This document shows, piece by piece, positions 41,854 to 50,623 of a stretch of 64,000 bases of DNA. Origin of the DNA: Tetrapisispora phaffii CBS 4417 (Eukaryota; Ascomycota; Saccharomycetes; Saccharomycetales; Saccharomycetaceae). The position numbers and the translations under genes are program-made. Where the stretch lies: assembly GCF_000236905.1 (NCBI RefSeq), contig NC_016524.1, forward strand, positions 682,001-746,000. The letters are read 5' to 3'. The notes below the pieces were generated by a model. It was given only the letters and a program-made list of their open reading frames with translations, was not told the origin of the DNA and made no database searches. The number at the start of each line of letters is the position of its first letter. The first letter of the stretch is position 1.

Positions 41854-42108
41854 CCATGACATTAATATTTGTTTTTGGAATTCTAACTATCGTATGACCT
41901 TATTTTAACGACTACTATATAATATGATAATGTATTTAACTTCAATTGAATTAAGTTTTAATATAAGGTTGTAGTTCTAGATTACATTGTAGAACTCTGC
42001 GCATTCGGTGATTGTGACATTACAGCTGACCAAGTATAATAACCTTGTAGTCTGTATCTCTTTTTTTTATTTCTGTTTGCATCTGGTGTGCTTAATAAGT
42101 GAAACAAT

Positions 42109-42927
42109 ATGAAGGTTTATCAAAGTTTTTTTGCTTTAGTTTTATTAAGCTCATTCGTTTTGGGTTTGCAATGTTCTAAACACGAGGTTTTGAAATTATA
42201 TGATCTTGATAAGAGCATGAGTCTCTCAGAACTCGAAAAAGAAACACCTCCTACTACTACTGTTGAAAAATGGTACATAAATATTTGTAACGAGGATAAT
42301 GGAAAGAATAGCAAAGAACTATACGAAGGTTGTAAGAAGACTGATTTGATGTGTGGAGTAAGATTGATTAAAAGTGCTACTAATAAAAATGATTCCCCAC
42401 TCTTGGCACAATTGATTGATATCGATGATTCTTCAAAATTAGAGGTATCTGTGGTTGATAATAATTTATCGTTACAATTTAAGGATGTTGTTTGGGGTCC
42501 GAATAAAGTCGATGCATCGGTAGTATATACATGTGATAAAAATATGAAAGTTGACGAGGTTACATCAGTTTGGCTGGAAAATAATATACAGGTTTCAATC
42601 AAGGGTCCATCGGGTTGTTTAAAGGACAACAACAAAGATTCAGACAACAACAACTCAGGAAACAATGGTGAGAACAATGAAAAACAATCCAGTGGATTTC
42701 CATGGTTCATGGTTATGCTAATGTATGTGATTGTATTCACAGTCGTTTATGTATCTGTTATGTCATACAAAAACACAAGAGGTGGTTCCTTTAATGAGTT
42801 CTCTGTGGAGTTCATCGAACGTTTTACTCAATTGATCACTTCTCTGCCAGATTTATTAAAAGAAGTTGTATCGAAAATCTTCGGAAGTAGATCATCTACG
42901 GAAAGAGGTGGTTATAGTGTATTATAA
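42109..42927 (+). CDS. ATG27: Atg27, autophagy type I membrane protein
   Basis: 272 aa (S. cerevisiae Atg27 is 271). Signal peptide at 1-19 (MKVYQSFFALVLLSSFVLG). The lumenal domain has cysteines spaced as in mannose-6-phosphate-receptor-homology domains (LQCSKHEVLKLYDL, INICNEDNG, GCKKTDLMCGVRL, VVYTCDKNM, GPSGCL). An Asn/Asp-rich stalk, one membrane span (FMVMLMYVIVFTVVYVSVM, about residues 200-218) and a cytosolic tail follow. The tail ends in YSVL, a YxxPhi sorting signal; the equivalent motif in yeast directs AP-3 traffic to the vacuole. Atg27 helps supply Atg9 vesicles. Orientation and position match YJL178C. Confidence 0.93.
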   Translation: MKVYQSFFALVLLSSFVLGLQCSKHEVLKLYDLDKSMSLSELEKETPPTTTVEKWYINICNEDNGKNSKELYEGCKKTDLMCGVRLIKSATNKNDSPLLAQLIDIDDSSKLEVSVVDNNLSLQFKDVVWGPNKVDASVVYTCDKNMKVDEVTSVWLENNIQVSIKGPSGCLKDNNKDSDNNNSGNNGENNEKQSSGFPWFMVMLMYVIVFTVVYVSVMSYKNTRGGSFNEFSVEFIERFTQLITSLPDLLKEVVSKIFGSRSSTERGGYSVL

Positions 42928-43086
42928 TGACAAATAACTCCAGCTATGAAAATAATAAATAAACTAATAATAAAAAATTTTGTAAATTCAATAATGCCAA
43001 GTATATTTTTGTAATTATACATCTTTTACATAAAGGCTGATGTTTTTATACATCATCTAATTAAACAGTAAGAAAGAATGATAATA

Positions 43087-43427
43087 TTATTTATTCTGCC
43101 CCAGAATTGCTTTCAAACCGCCAACGGTTTTTTCAATTGTAGTTTCTAGATAATTTTGTTTTATTGCTAACGTTTTTTTTGTTCATTAATAACATTTTCA
43201 TCATGTTTCAAATCGGTGACATATTTATCTTTGCTCTGTAGGATAAATGCTTTTCCGCATGATCTCCAAACTTCATTATTTGGATAAGAACCTAACTCAT
43301 CAGCTGTTAATTGTGCTATCTGGCCTTGTCTATCAAGATGTGATATCTGTTGATTAACCATATCCAATTGAGCTTTATTGTTTCTTAGACTGGTAGTCAT
43401 CTCTTGTACTAATTTCATATCCGACAT
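43087..43427 (-). CDS. PFD1: Prefoldin subunit 1, with a frameshift near the 3' end
   Basis: As read, the frame stops after 86 codons (stop at 43167). Prefoldin subunit 1 should be about 109 aa. The sequence beyond the stop, in another frame, encodes TLAIKQNYLETTIEKTVGG and then LKAILGQN. This matches the known Pfd1 C-terminal helix pattern (KTLKIKKNYLETTVEKTI). One additional A in the A8 run (T8 on the top strand at 43173-43180) joins the frames and gives about 113 aa ending at 43087. The N-terminal helix (MTTSLRNNKAQLDMVNQQI) and the core VWRSCGKAFIL are intact. Prefoldin delivers actin and tubulin to TRiC. Matches YJL179W beside ATG27. The indel could be a sequencing error or a real recent lesion. 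Confidence 0.88.
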
Positions 43428-43829
43428 TTTTCGATGATTCTTTTAAGTTTGTATTGTTTTCTGTATGTGTCTCTAACCTAATGCAAACTAATGTGCAAAA
43501 AAGCAGTATAAGAAACAATATTTAAATGTCCCCCTTAAGCTATATTGTATAATTCATTATACAAATATAGAAACCTATTTTAGGTTTAGTATATAAGTTA
43601 ATTGTTTTGTATTATAGATATTTCAAATTTCAATTCACTGCTTATGGATGGGTTCGTTCGCTAACTATGGAAAAATTAAGAAGCATACGAGTACCACGAT
43701 AGAAAGCATAACAGAACTATATCAGAAAGAGATAATGATTGATTATAATAAACAATACTCTTTATATTTATAATTATATGGTATTAATATTATTTAACAG
43801 TAGACCTCTCAATAAAAATCGAAGACCAT
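43428..43829. other. Intergenic, PFD1 promoter and MNN11 3' flank
   Basis: 400 bp AT-rich spacer. ATP12 and YJL181W would sit about here in S. cerevisiae; no trace is visible. Confidence 0.5.
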
Positions 43830-45092
43830 TTACTTTTTAGCTTTATCAGCAAATAAACTGATTTCTTGGGCACAAGTGCCTCTTGCTTCACAGCCTTTGA
43901 ATGAGATTAATAAATCACCTTCTGTATAGTGGTAAACGTCGTTTAAAGCCTTATTTTCTGGATCGTATATACTTGCGAATAATTTTGGAACGACGACGGC
44001 AGTTTTGCTCAATAAGTATGCGTGCCATTGTAATATATGAGCAACAGCATGTTCAAATGATTCAAATGAATAGTTTCTTACTAATGGTTCACATAGATAT
44101 TCAAGGAATACTTTGCCAGAGAAGGTATTCGAAACAATAAATGCAGATAGATCTAGTTTACCATCTGGACCTTGTGGAACAATTACCTTTGCGTTCGATG
44201 CATGGAAGTTTTGATAGGTGTTGATATTACTACCAGCAGTGACTGGAACTCCCTTTAATAAAGACATTTCTATAACAGATGGATCTAAAATATGTTTCTG
44301 TAAAGACAGATTCATGTCCATGAATAATGCTTCATCGTCAAGGTACATGTATTGTTTAGCATTTGGGAAAGCGTGCATAGCAGCTCTCATCATGATTGGT
44401 TTAATGTTATCATACTGTGACTTTAGGTCTTGCTTCTCTAGTACAGGGACAAATTCTTGAATCCAACGAATATATACACCGTAATTATGCTTTTGACCGT
44501 AATCTACCCTGTTTTGAACAATTTTAACTAACGTAGCTTCATCGTATTTGTCAAAATCAATTAAAGTGACGATAATAACATCAGGACTATTTCCCTTGTG
44601 ATATACTAATTTACCGTGATCTAAAAAGGATCTCTTAGCTAAGAATGCTTGGTCTGTTGTCTTTTTAATAACCTCTTCCGGTACAGGTTTGTCATCTACT
44701 TTAATGTAGTAATGATTGTTGTCATTAGGTCCCATTCTCAAAATGTATAGACCTCTTACACCAATATCTTTTAATACTTTAGTGTGATCGACATTTGGAA
44801 AAATTAAAGGACTTGATGCTTCAATTTCATGATAATAGAACCCATGCTTTTCAGGAAGTTTCTCCTTCCTTAATTCTAACGAGTCCCCAGAACCATTTCC
44901 ACTAAACATGCTACTCAATATGTAAAATAGGAAAAGAGATCCTGTAATCAATGAAGCGATTCTAACACTCAGTTTCTTGTTAAAACCTCCACTGTATGTT
45001 GTAATTGTTTCGCTGCTCAACAGATTGGTAATCTCCCCTTGCCAACTGCTACCTTCTTTGCCGGTGTATTTTAGATTTGACTTTGGCTTCAT
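43830..45092 (-). CDS. MNN11: Mnn11, alpha-1,6-mannosyltransferase subunit (M-Pol II type)
   Basis: 420 aa (S. cerevisiae Mnn11 is 422). Type II membrane protein: short cytosolic N-terminus, signal anchor at about residues 44-63 (RIASLITGSLFLFYILSSMF), stem, and a GT34-type catalytic domain (VIIVTLIDFDKYDEATLVK, HNYGVYIRWIQEF, KPIMMRAAMHAFPNAKQYMYLDDEALFMD). The metal-binding DxD position reads DDE at 252-254. With Mnn9, Anp1, Mnn10 and Hoc1 it elongates the N-glycan mannan backbone in the cis-Golgi. It could be confused with Mnn10, but position after PFD1 (YJL179W, then YJL183W) favours Mnn11. Confidence 0.9.
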   Translation of the reverse strand: MKPKSNLKYTGKEGSSWQGEITNLLSSETITTYSGGFNKKLSVRIASLITGSLFLFYILSSMFSGNGSGDSLELRKEKLPEKHGFYYHEIEASSPLIFPNVDHTKVLKDIGVRGLYILRMGPNDNNHYYIKVDDKPVPEEVIKKTTDQAFLAKRSFLDHGKLVYHKGNSPDVIIVTLIDFDKYDEATLVKIVQNRVDYGQKHNYGVYIRWIQEFVPVLEKQDLKSQYDNIKPIMMRAAMHAFPNAKQYMYLDDEALFMDMNLSLQKHILDPSVIEMSLLKGVPVTAGSNINTYQNFHASNAKVIVPQGPDGKLDLSAFIVSNTFSGKVFLEYLCEPLVRNYSFESFEHAVAHILQWHAYLLSKTAVVVPKLFASIYDPENKALNDVYHYTEGDLLISFKGCEARGTCAQEISLFADKAKK

Positions 45093-45910
45093 CTTTGGAT
45101 TGCTTCAATAAAACAATAAAATAAATGTATTTTGTTTAACGAAAATGTGTCAATGATTCGAATATTCAGAGTGAACTAAAACTCTTGAAAAACCACTTAT
45201 ATTCGTATGCAAAGTCTATATCACCACTTGTTTTTATCTCACTATTGAATATATATATGTATATATATTACTGAATTATGATTAGATCAAAATACCAGTA
45301 TAAATAAAAATAGTAACGAAAATAATAACAAAATATTAATAAATACTCGTTGGTTATTAACAAACTGAAAACTAAAACAGCAACTCGAAATAAAATAATT
45401 CAATAAAACAGTAAGCTATCAATATTTTACCAGCTGGTTTATAAATAACACATACCCATTAGATCTTTAAACATCTTTTGAAAGGTATTGATTCTTATGT
45501 TCTTATGTTCTTATGTCTTTTCGATGTTATCTTTTTTGGGCCTGATGCTTCAAACCGATCGTGAAACAACAATTCAATAAAAAATGGCAATTCTCTAAGA
45601 TGTTAACTTTACAGGAAACAATTGAATTGAATTAAATGGATAATAGTTTAATAAGTCTGTATAATATATTACTTATGGATGAATGTGTGTATGTATATTT
45701 GTGCATATATTTATGTATTTGTTGCTATTTACTCGAAGCAATTCTTTAACAACGACATGTGTGATTGAATATATATATATATATATAACTGATCTGATTT
45801 GATTAGCTGTTTCTTCTATAACATCATATCTCTATCCCATCATGAGAAATAATTGAGTTATGTAATATGGTATTGGTATAACTTTTTAGGTGACATGACA
45901 CTGTGTCTGT
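45093..45910. other. Intergenic, MNN11 promoter and FEN2 3' flank
   Basis: 820 bp AT-rich. It contains three tandem TTCTTATG-type units near 45490-45518 and a TA run at 45769-45787. No gene or RNA seen. Confidence 0.5.
45769..45787. repeat. AT dinucleotide run
   Basis: About nine uninterrupted AT units in the 3' flank of FEN2. Confidence 0.85.
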
Positions 45911-47443
45911 TTAACAAGTATTGTCAAGAGAATGATCATCTAATGAATCGGTGATATCTTCCCCTTCGTATTCTTCAGCAATTGCATCGTTTGGATTGAC
46001 GAAAGGAAGTTCCTGTCTCTCATTCAATTCCTTAATTTGCAGTTTTCTTATCACTATCGATACAATACCACTTGCGACCGATGTTGCTATCAATGCATAA
46101 CATCCTTTGCGAAAATGAGGGACTGTCGTTGCAGAGTAGAACAAGATTGACCACCAAGCATTCACTGCACCAGAAAACATATTCATGGAAGCTAAAACAA
46201 TAGCACGTTCTTGTAGGTCATTATGACATATGATATTGGCCCATGTAAAAAATACTGCTTGGCCAGCATAGGCAACGCCAGCTAGGTATTGAGCTGTAAA
46301 CATAATAGCCGCATTCAGAGGATTTGCTCGGATCATAATAGCCACAACACACAGTAACGTAGCTATCACTAAAGCAACGTGCCAATGTTTAGCCCTTTTG
46401 ATATAACTTAAGTAAGCTGCTGCTGCCATTGTGGATAGTATACCAACAGCATAAATTCCTGACGGATAATTGTTTTTTTGTGATAATGAATAATTTTGGT
46501 CTAGTAACCATAATGCAAATAATGAGTTGGATGAGAAACTAATATTTTCACCTCCTAGTATCCATACAAACGAAAACAACCACCAATGCCATCTGCCAAG
46601 AACTCTTGGAATAACACTCCAGTCTAACGAAGTGCTTTCATCTCTTTTTGGCAATCTTCTTCTAGCATAGTCTAATTCTTCTTGATTAAATATATATTTT
46701 GTCATAGAAAATCGTCCAGATATACTATTATGATCAGGAATACCTGGAAAGAAGACAAGTCCATAAAGAGCGATTGGGATGGTGATGCAGAAATCGATAA
46801 TAAATAACCATCTCCAACCTTCTAATCCATGGGCTCCATTTAAGCTATCATGAATACCGGTCTGAATAAACCCACTAAATATTGAACCCACTAGACCACT
46901 GCTTGTGAATATAGCAGTTCTTATTGGAAGTTCCTTTTCTTTGTACCACATACCTAAGATTAAATGAGTACCAGAGAATGTACAACTTTCAAAAATAGCT
47001 TGGAAAAATCTTATAGCACAGCATTGTTTATATGATGTAACTTTGTACATTGACAATGTCAAAACACCCCAAGCAAAAGTACAAAAACTTAACCAAATTC
47101 TGGGAGACACTACCAAAAGTATCAGATTGTTAGGTAACATCCCAATGACATACCCAACAGTAAAGCAAACCCCTACAATAGTTATATCATTCCCTTCCAT
47201 GTTCAAGTCTTCTTTCATACCAGAAACATAAGCATTTGTAAAACCAACACGATCTACATAATTAATCCAATATTGTAGGCAAACAAATGACAACACAAAA
47301 AGATCAATCTTAATCAACACTTTTCTCTTATTTATAGGTTTCGTTACCAATACAGGCTCATTTTCATTGTAATCCCTTCCATCATCTTTATCAATGTATA
47401 CCTTGAATTGATCGTCCTTCTTTACAAACTCGATCTCATTCAT
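45911..47443 (-). CDS. FEN2: Plasma membrane pantothenate transporter Fen2
   Basis: 510 aa (S. cerevisiae Fen2 is 512). Major facilitator of the anion:cation symporter (Dal5/allantoate) family with 12 predicted spans. The conserved start KIDLFVLSFVCLQYWINYVD, the RVGFTNAYVSGMKEDLNM segment, and the internal WANIICHNDLQERAIVLAS and NMFSGAVNAWWSILF stretches are characteristic of Fen2. It imports pantothenate with protons. The C-terminal tail is acidic (EEYEGEDITDSLDD), as in Fen2. It is followed by RIM1 on the same strand, as in S. cerevisiae (YCR028C, YCR028C-A), marking entry of the chromosome III-type track. Confidence 0.95.
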   Translation of the reverse strand: MNEIEFVKKDDQFKVYIDKDDGRDYNENEPVLVTKPINKRKVLIKIDLFVLSFVCLQYWINYVDRVGFTNAYVSGMKEDLNMEGNDITIVGVCFTVGYVIGMLPNNLILLVVSPRIWLSFCTFAWGVLTLSMYKVTSYKQCCAIRFFQAIFESCTFSGTHLILGMWYKEKELPIRTAIFTSSGLVGSIFSGFIQTGIHDSLNGAHGLEGWRWLFIIDFCITIPIALYGLVFFPGIPDHNSISGRFSMTKYIFNQEELDYARRRLPKRDESTSLDWSVIPRVLGRWHWWLFSFVWILGGENISFSSNSLFALWLLDQNYSLSQKNNYPSGIYAVGILSTMAAAAYLSYIKRAKHWHVALVIATLLCVVAIMIRANPLNAAIMFTAQYLAGVAYAGQAVFFTWANIICHNDLQERAIVLASMNMFSGAVNAWWSILFYSATTVPHFRKGCYALIATSVASGIVSIVIRKLQIKELNERQELPFVNPNDAIAEEYEGEDITDSLDDHSLDNTC

Positions 47444-47974
47444 CTTGTAATCTCTTTCTCAGTTAGTACAAGTTGAACCAAGCACAACTTCATTAGCACA
47501 ATCCTCTAGTAAACCTGACAAGGTATTTAAAATCGTATACAGGGGAGATATTGATGTTAAACCAACCACTTATTAATGACAATCTTCTTATTTATATTCA
47601 CTAAACTAAAAATTATTTCCACTTTCTTAGATCATCAAATTATAGCGGATGAAAGTAGTCACTATAAAAAGTCGATGAGAAAGGCTTAAACAATGGAGAA
47701 TAAAGTCACCAAGAGATGGTGTTTAAGATAGATTAAATTAATGTGTTACAGAGATATATATAAAATACATATATGTATATATATTGGAGTAAATAGTTGG
47801 ATTACATCTTGTAGACCGAATATAAAACTAACGATTTAATTAGCGGTGTAGATAGTAATTTTTTCCATTCATGTACATGTTAGATATATAGTTCAGAAGG
47901 AAGTTTAAAAGTAAGAAAAGAAGTCGAGAGTCCCTTAAGATCGGTATTTCTTAGAATCCGAAACAGCAACGTGC
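47444..47974. other. Intergenic, FEN2 promoter and RIM1 3' flank
   Basis: 530 bp AT-rich with TATATA tracts near 47754-47786. No gene seen. Confidence 0.5.
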
Positions 47975-48358
47975 TTATTCTCCTTGGTCTTCAACTGGCT
48001 TAGGATTTCTCAATAAGTTGAAATCTCTTTGAATTAAACTTAGACTAGTGTTCTTAGTACCGTCTTCTCTTTCGTATGAGTAGTTCGCAGCATCGGCTTC
48101 GACGTAAACTAGAGCACCTTTCTTAACGTACTCCTTTAAGAAGTTCATTTGTGGTTGGCTAAATACAGTGACTTGGTACCAATTGGTTGGACCATCCTTT
48201 CTTGGTTGGGAGGCAATACTGTATCTCATGTAAGTGGTGTTGTTAGCTGAAGTGGATTCAGTGAACTCAGTACCGACTCTGCCAATAATAGACATCTTGG
48301 AGAAATCCATCTTCTTGGCAGTGGCATGGAAAGAACGAGTTTGGGCACGTAAAAACAT
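47975..48358 (-). CDS. RIM1: Mitochondrial single-stranded DNA-binding protein Rim1
   Basis: 127 aa (S. cerevisiae Rim1 is 135). Presequence MFLRAQTRSFHATAKK, then a bacterial SSB-type OB-fold: MSIIGRVGTEFTESTSANN, YMRYSIASQPRKDGPTNWYQVTVF, YVKKGALVYVEADAANYSYE, SLSLIQRDFNLL. It coats mtDNA single strands as a tetramer and stimulates replication with Pif1 and Mip1. The reading frame is continuous from the presequence; the S. cerevisiae gene, as I recall, has a short intron near its 5' end, so an intron may have been lost here. A double E-box palindrome lies about 360 bp upstream. Confidence 0.95.
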   Translation of the reverse strand: MFLRAQTRSFHATAKKMDFSKMSIIGRVGTEFTESTSANNTTYMRYSIASQPRKDGPTNWYQVTVFSQPQMNFLKEYVKKGALVYVEADAANYSYEREDGTKNTSLSLIQRDFNLLRNPKPVEDQGE

Positions 48359-49134
48359 TTCTTAATTATTGAATTGAGTTAATTGCGATGGAGAAATAAA
48401 ATAAAAGAAGGAATTTCTATAGGGATATATAATTCTCTACTGGAATATTTTTATTTGTTTATTTATTTATTTATTATTTTTCTGGTAACCTGGGAACAGC
48501 AATAGAAAACAAAACAGTCTGGAATAAAATACATAAAAGTAACTTTTGGCAAAGCAATACATCCTGAGATCTGACAATTAGCTAATATCTTCTACTTAAT
48601 TGCAACAAAGATTATAATCTAGGTAATTGCTGGCTCAAAATTGTTTGTTATTTGGTATTGAAACTTTAAATTTCCTAAACGTTCAGTTCTCTCTCCGACA
48701 ACTTTGGAAAAGCGGCGAACACGTGAAGTTCACGTGTTCGTCGCCAGAAGTGTCAGTAAACACAGGCGACGCAATATCCTGGGATGGTATATACATGGTG
48801 AGACTCTTCAATTGATCACATTTGATGATAGCATTAATTCTAACTTGAAATAGTTCATATTGCCCTTTGTTTGGTGCATTTTCCCACACTTTCCGAAGTG
48901 TTTGGAGTAGGCAAAGGGAGATGAGAGGTTTGTCATGTGCCCACAAAATGAAACCTGAAATAAAATGTACCTTAAATTCGAACATTTTTAGTTCTTTAAA
49001 AGAACTCTTATGTCTCACTAATTAGGTTCACACTTGAGGGGACTCAGATTCTTCAGTGATTTGGAGGCCTTGGTGGTGGTTTATTAGGGCAGCATTTTGG
49101 ACATTGATACTTGTGACCACTATAAATTTACCTT
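48359..49134. other. Divergent promoter RIM1/unrecognised gene
   Basis: 780 bp between RIM1 and the gene at 49135. It holds a 25-bp palindrome with two CACGTG boxes at 48716-48740. The ORFs on both strands are short and unremarkable. Confidence 0.5.
48716..48740. promoter_or_regulatory. Palindromic double E-box (two CACGTG)
   Basis: Left arm CGAACACGTGAA, single G, right arm TTCACGTGTTCG: a perfect palindrome carrying two CACGTG cores (48720-48725 and 48731-48736), 11 bp apart centre to centre, about one helical turn. CACGTG binds Cbf1 (and Pho4 or Tye7) in yeast. Cbf1 is linked to respiration genes, so RIM1, 360 bp away, is a plausible target. Confidence 0.6.
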
Positions 49135-50067
49135 ATGTCGTATGGAGCTTTAAGAAAGTATTCAGGTTCACGGCCGGCTGTGCAGGCCACATTCGAATCT
49201 TCAAATGAGAAGTCACTTATTTGGGATTCGGAAGATAACATATATGTCCATTCAGGTTGTGAGGATGCGGATTTAGCGTCTTTGCAAGTCACCAGGGTTC
49301 TTAACAATCCAGGATCGCCAAATGGCATGGAATCACCTACATTGAGTGTATCGGTTTCAGCAAGGGGTACCACAGAGTCAAGTCAGAATATTTGTCTCTC
49401 GAGCAATAATTACGATTTAATAAATGATAACGGGAGGAGCAGCTTTGACCAGTATAGTATATTGTCGTTATCAAGCTCGTTTGGGCTACACACAACTTCA
49501 AGAGGGCAGAACAGCGACAGTGATAAGGAATCCTCTGCAGCAGGGTTGATTTCAATCCCAAAGATAGAAGAAAAGAGCTCTTTTACTAAGAAGTACAAAA
49601 TCATCGATGACTGGTGTTTGAATAATGAACTTAAATTTTCCCACTCCAATAACAATGATCATTTGGTAAACATCAATAGCAATTGTACCTCAGAAGGAAA
49701 TAACAGAAAGAAGCAGGAATATACCGTTTCTATATTCCCTTCAAATTCACATCACCTTCACGACTCGGATTTGTATACACAACTAAGAGAAATTCAAATA
49801 TTACATATCAAGAATTTCATTAAAGGCATGGTACCTATTCTAAGAAACTTCAATAGTGAGATTAACAATGGCTCTATAAATTCAGTACAATACCCTATCA
49901 AATACAGTAGTATACCTTCAGTATTCTCAGAAAGAGATTTGCTATTATTCTACTCATTTAAGTATGACGAACTAAACAGAAAGGCAGATAATATATTACA
50001 ATTTAGAGAGGAACTCTTTGAATCACGTAGTAATATGTCGAATATAAATTCTGACCGTTCCATATAA
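49135..50067 (+). CDS. Unrecognised protein in the ATG36 position
   Basis: 310 aa. I do not recognise a domain. The N-terminal two thirds are Ser/Asn-rich and probably disordered (SVSARGTTESSQNICLSSNN; SDSDKESSAAG). The last 100 residues look helical (LYTQLREIQILHIKNFIKGM, LLFYSFKYDELNRKADNILQ). There is no signal peptide or membrane span. It lies on the strand opposite to MNN11 and the MNN5-like gene and between them, the place and orientation of ATG36 (YJL185C, 293 aa), the fast-evolving pexophagy receptor that binds Pex3 and Atg11. FDQYSILSL and similar aromatic-x-x-aliphatic segments could serve as Atg8-type motifs. This is positional inference only. Confidence 0.7.
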   Translation: MSYGALRKYSGSRPAVQATFESSNEKSLIWDSEDNIYVHSGCEDADLASLQVTRVLNNPGSPNGMESPTLSVSVSARGTTESSQNICLSSNNYDLINDNGRSSFDQYSILSLSSSFGLHTTSRGQNSDSDKESSAAGLISIPKIEEKSSFTKKYKIIDDWCLNNELKFSHSNNNDHLVNINSNCTSEGNNRKKQEYTVSIFPSNSHHLHDSDLYTQLREIQILHIKNFIKGMVPILRNFNSEINNGSINSVQYPIKYSSIPSVFSERDLLLFYSFKYDELNRKADNILQFREELFESRSNMSNINSDRSI

Positions 50068-50623
50068 ATAAAACAGCTCTCCAAATACAGTTCCGGAGTA
50101 TCCTTTGGGATTGTTTTGTTGACTTATATTTCATTCTAGGGCTTCGACATATCATTTTTATTTTTAATTAAACTTTTAAAGTTTTAAGCTTTTAAAGTTT
50201 TAAAGTTTAAGCTTTTAAAATCTTAATCATATAAGCGTGGATGCATTCATAATTTCAAGTTTAAAGTATTTAAGGTTTTAAACTTTTAAGGTTTAAAGAT
50301 TTTATGCATTCATAATTTTAAATATGTAAATGTTTAAACATTTAAGCACTTAAGATTTTAAGTTTTTATACATTTAAGATTTTAAACTTTTAAACTTTTA
50401 AACTTTTAAATTAAGTATATGTGTATAAAGCTTCAAAATCCGATTAGTCTAATGATTTAGTTAACCGAATGCTAAAATAGCACAACCTAAGGGAAACCTT
50501 TTATCTTATTTCTACAATTATTTATTTTTGATATAACATTTATATATTACATTTATAGTACATACAGGGAAGGCATTATCTCATTTCATAAATTCTAAAA
50601 CTTTTATTGTTCTTGATTATTCA
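50068..50623. other. Convergent intergenic region with degenerate repeats
   Basis: Between two convergent genes. It is dominated by the TTTTAAA-type repeat array at 50161-50414. No gene. Confidence 0.6.
50161..50414. repeat. Degenerate AACTTTTAA/AAGTTTTAA minisatellite
   Basis: About 250 bp built from a roughly 9-11 bp unit of the form A-C/G-TTTTAA, present in both orientations (ACTTTTAA, AGTTTTAA, AAGCTTTTAAA), with a clean run of three ACTTTTAA units near the end. A second motif, GCATTCATAATTT, occurs twice (near 50242 and 50306). The array is self-complementary in many places. Confidence 0.8.

Larger units (their letters stand above)
40761..42108. other. Divergent promoter RPL17/ATG27 with GC-rich island
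   Basis: 1.35 kb. The half next to RPL17 is AT-rich; about 41270-41860 is GC-rich, with GCCAGCCAGCCAGCCAG near 41668. It holds two tandem Rap1-like sites (41770 and 41803) and a Reb1 core (41847). ORFs here overlap in several frames and lack family features. Confidence 0.5.

Noticed and set aside
48885..48905. Centromere-like CDEIII core (TTTCCGAAG)
   Set aside because: There is no CDEI-type RTCACRTG about 85 bp away across a very AT-rich CDEII, and the flanks do not fit CDEIII.
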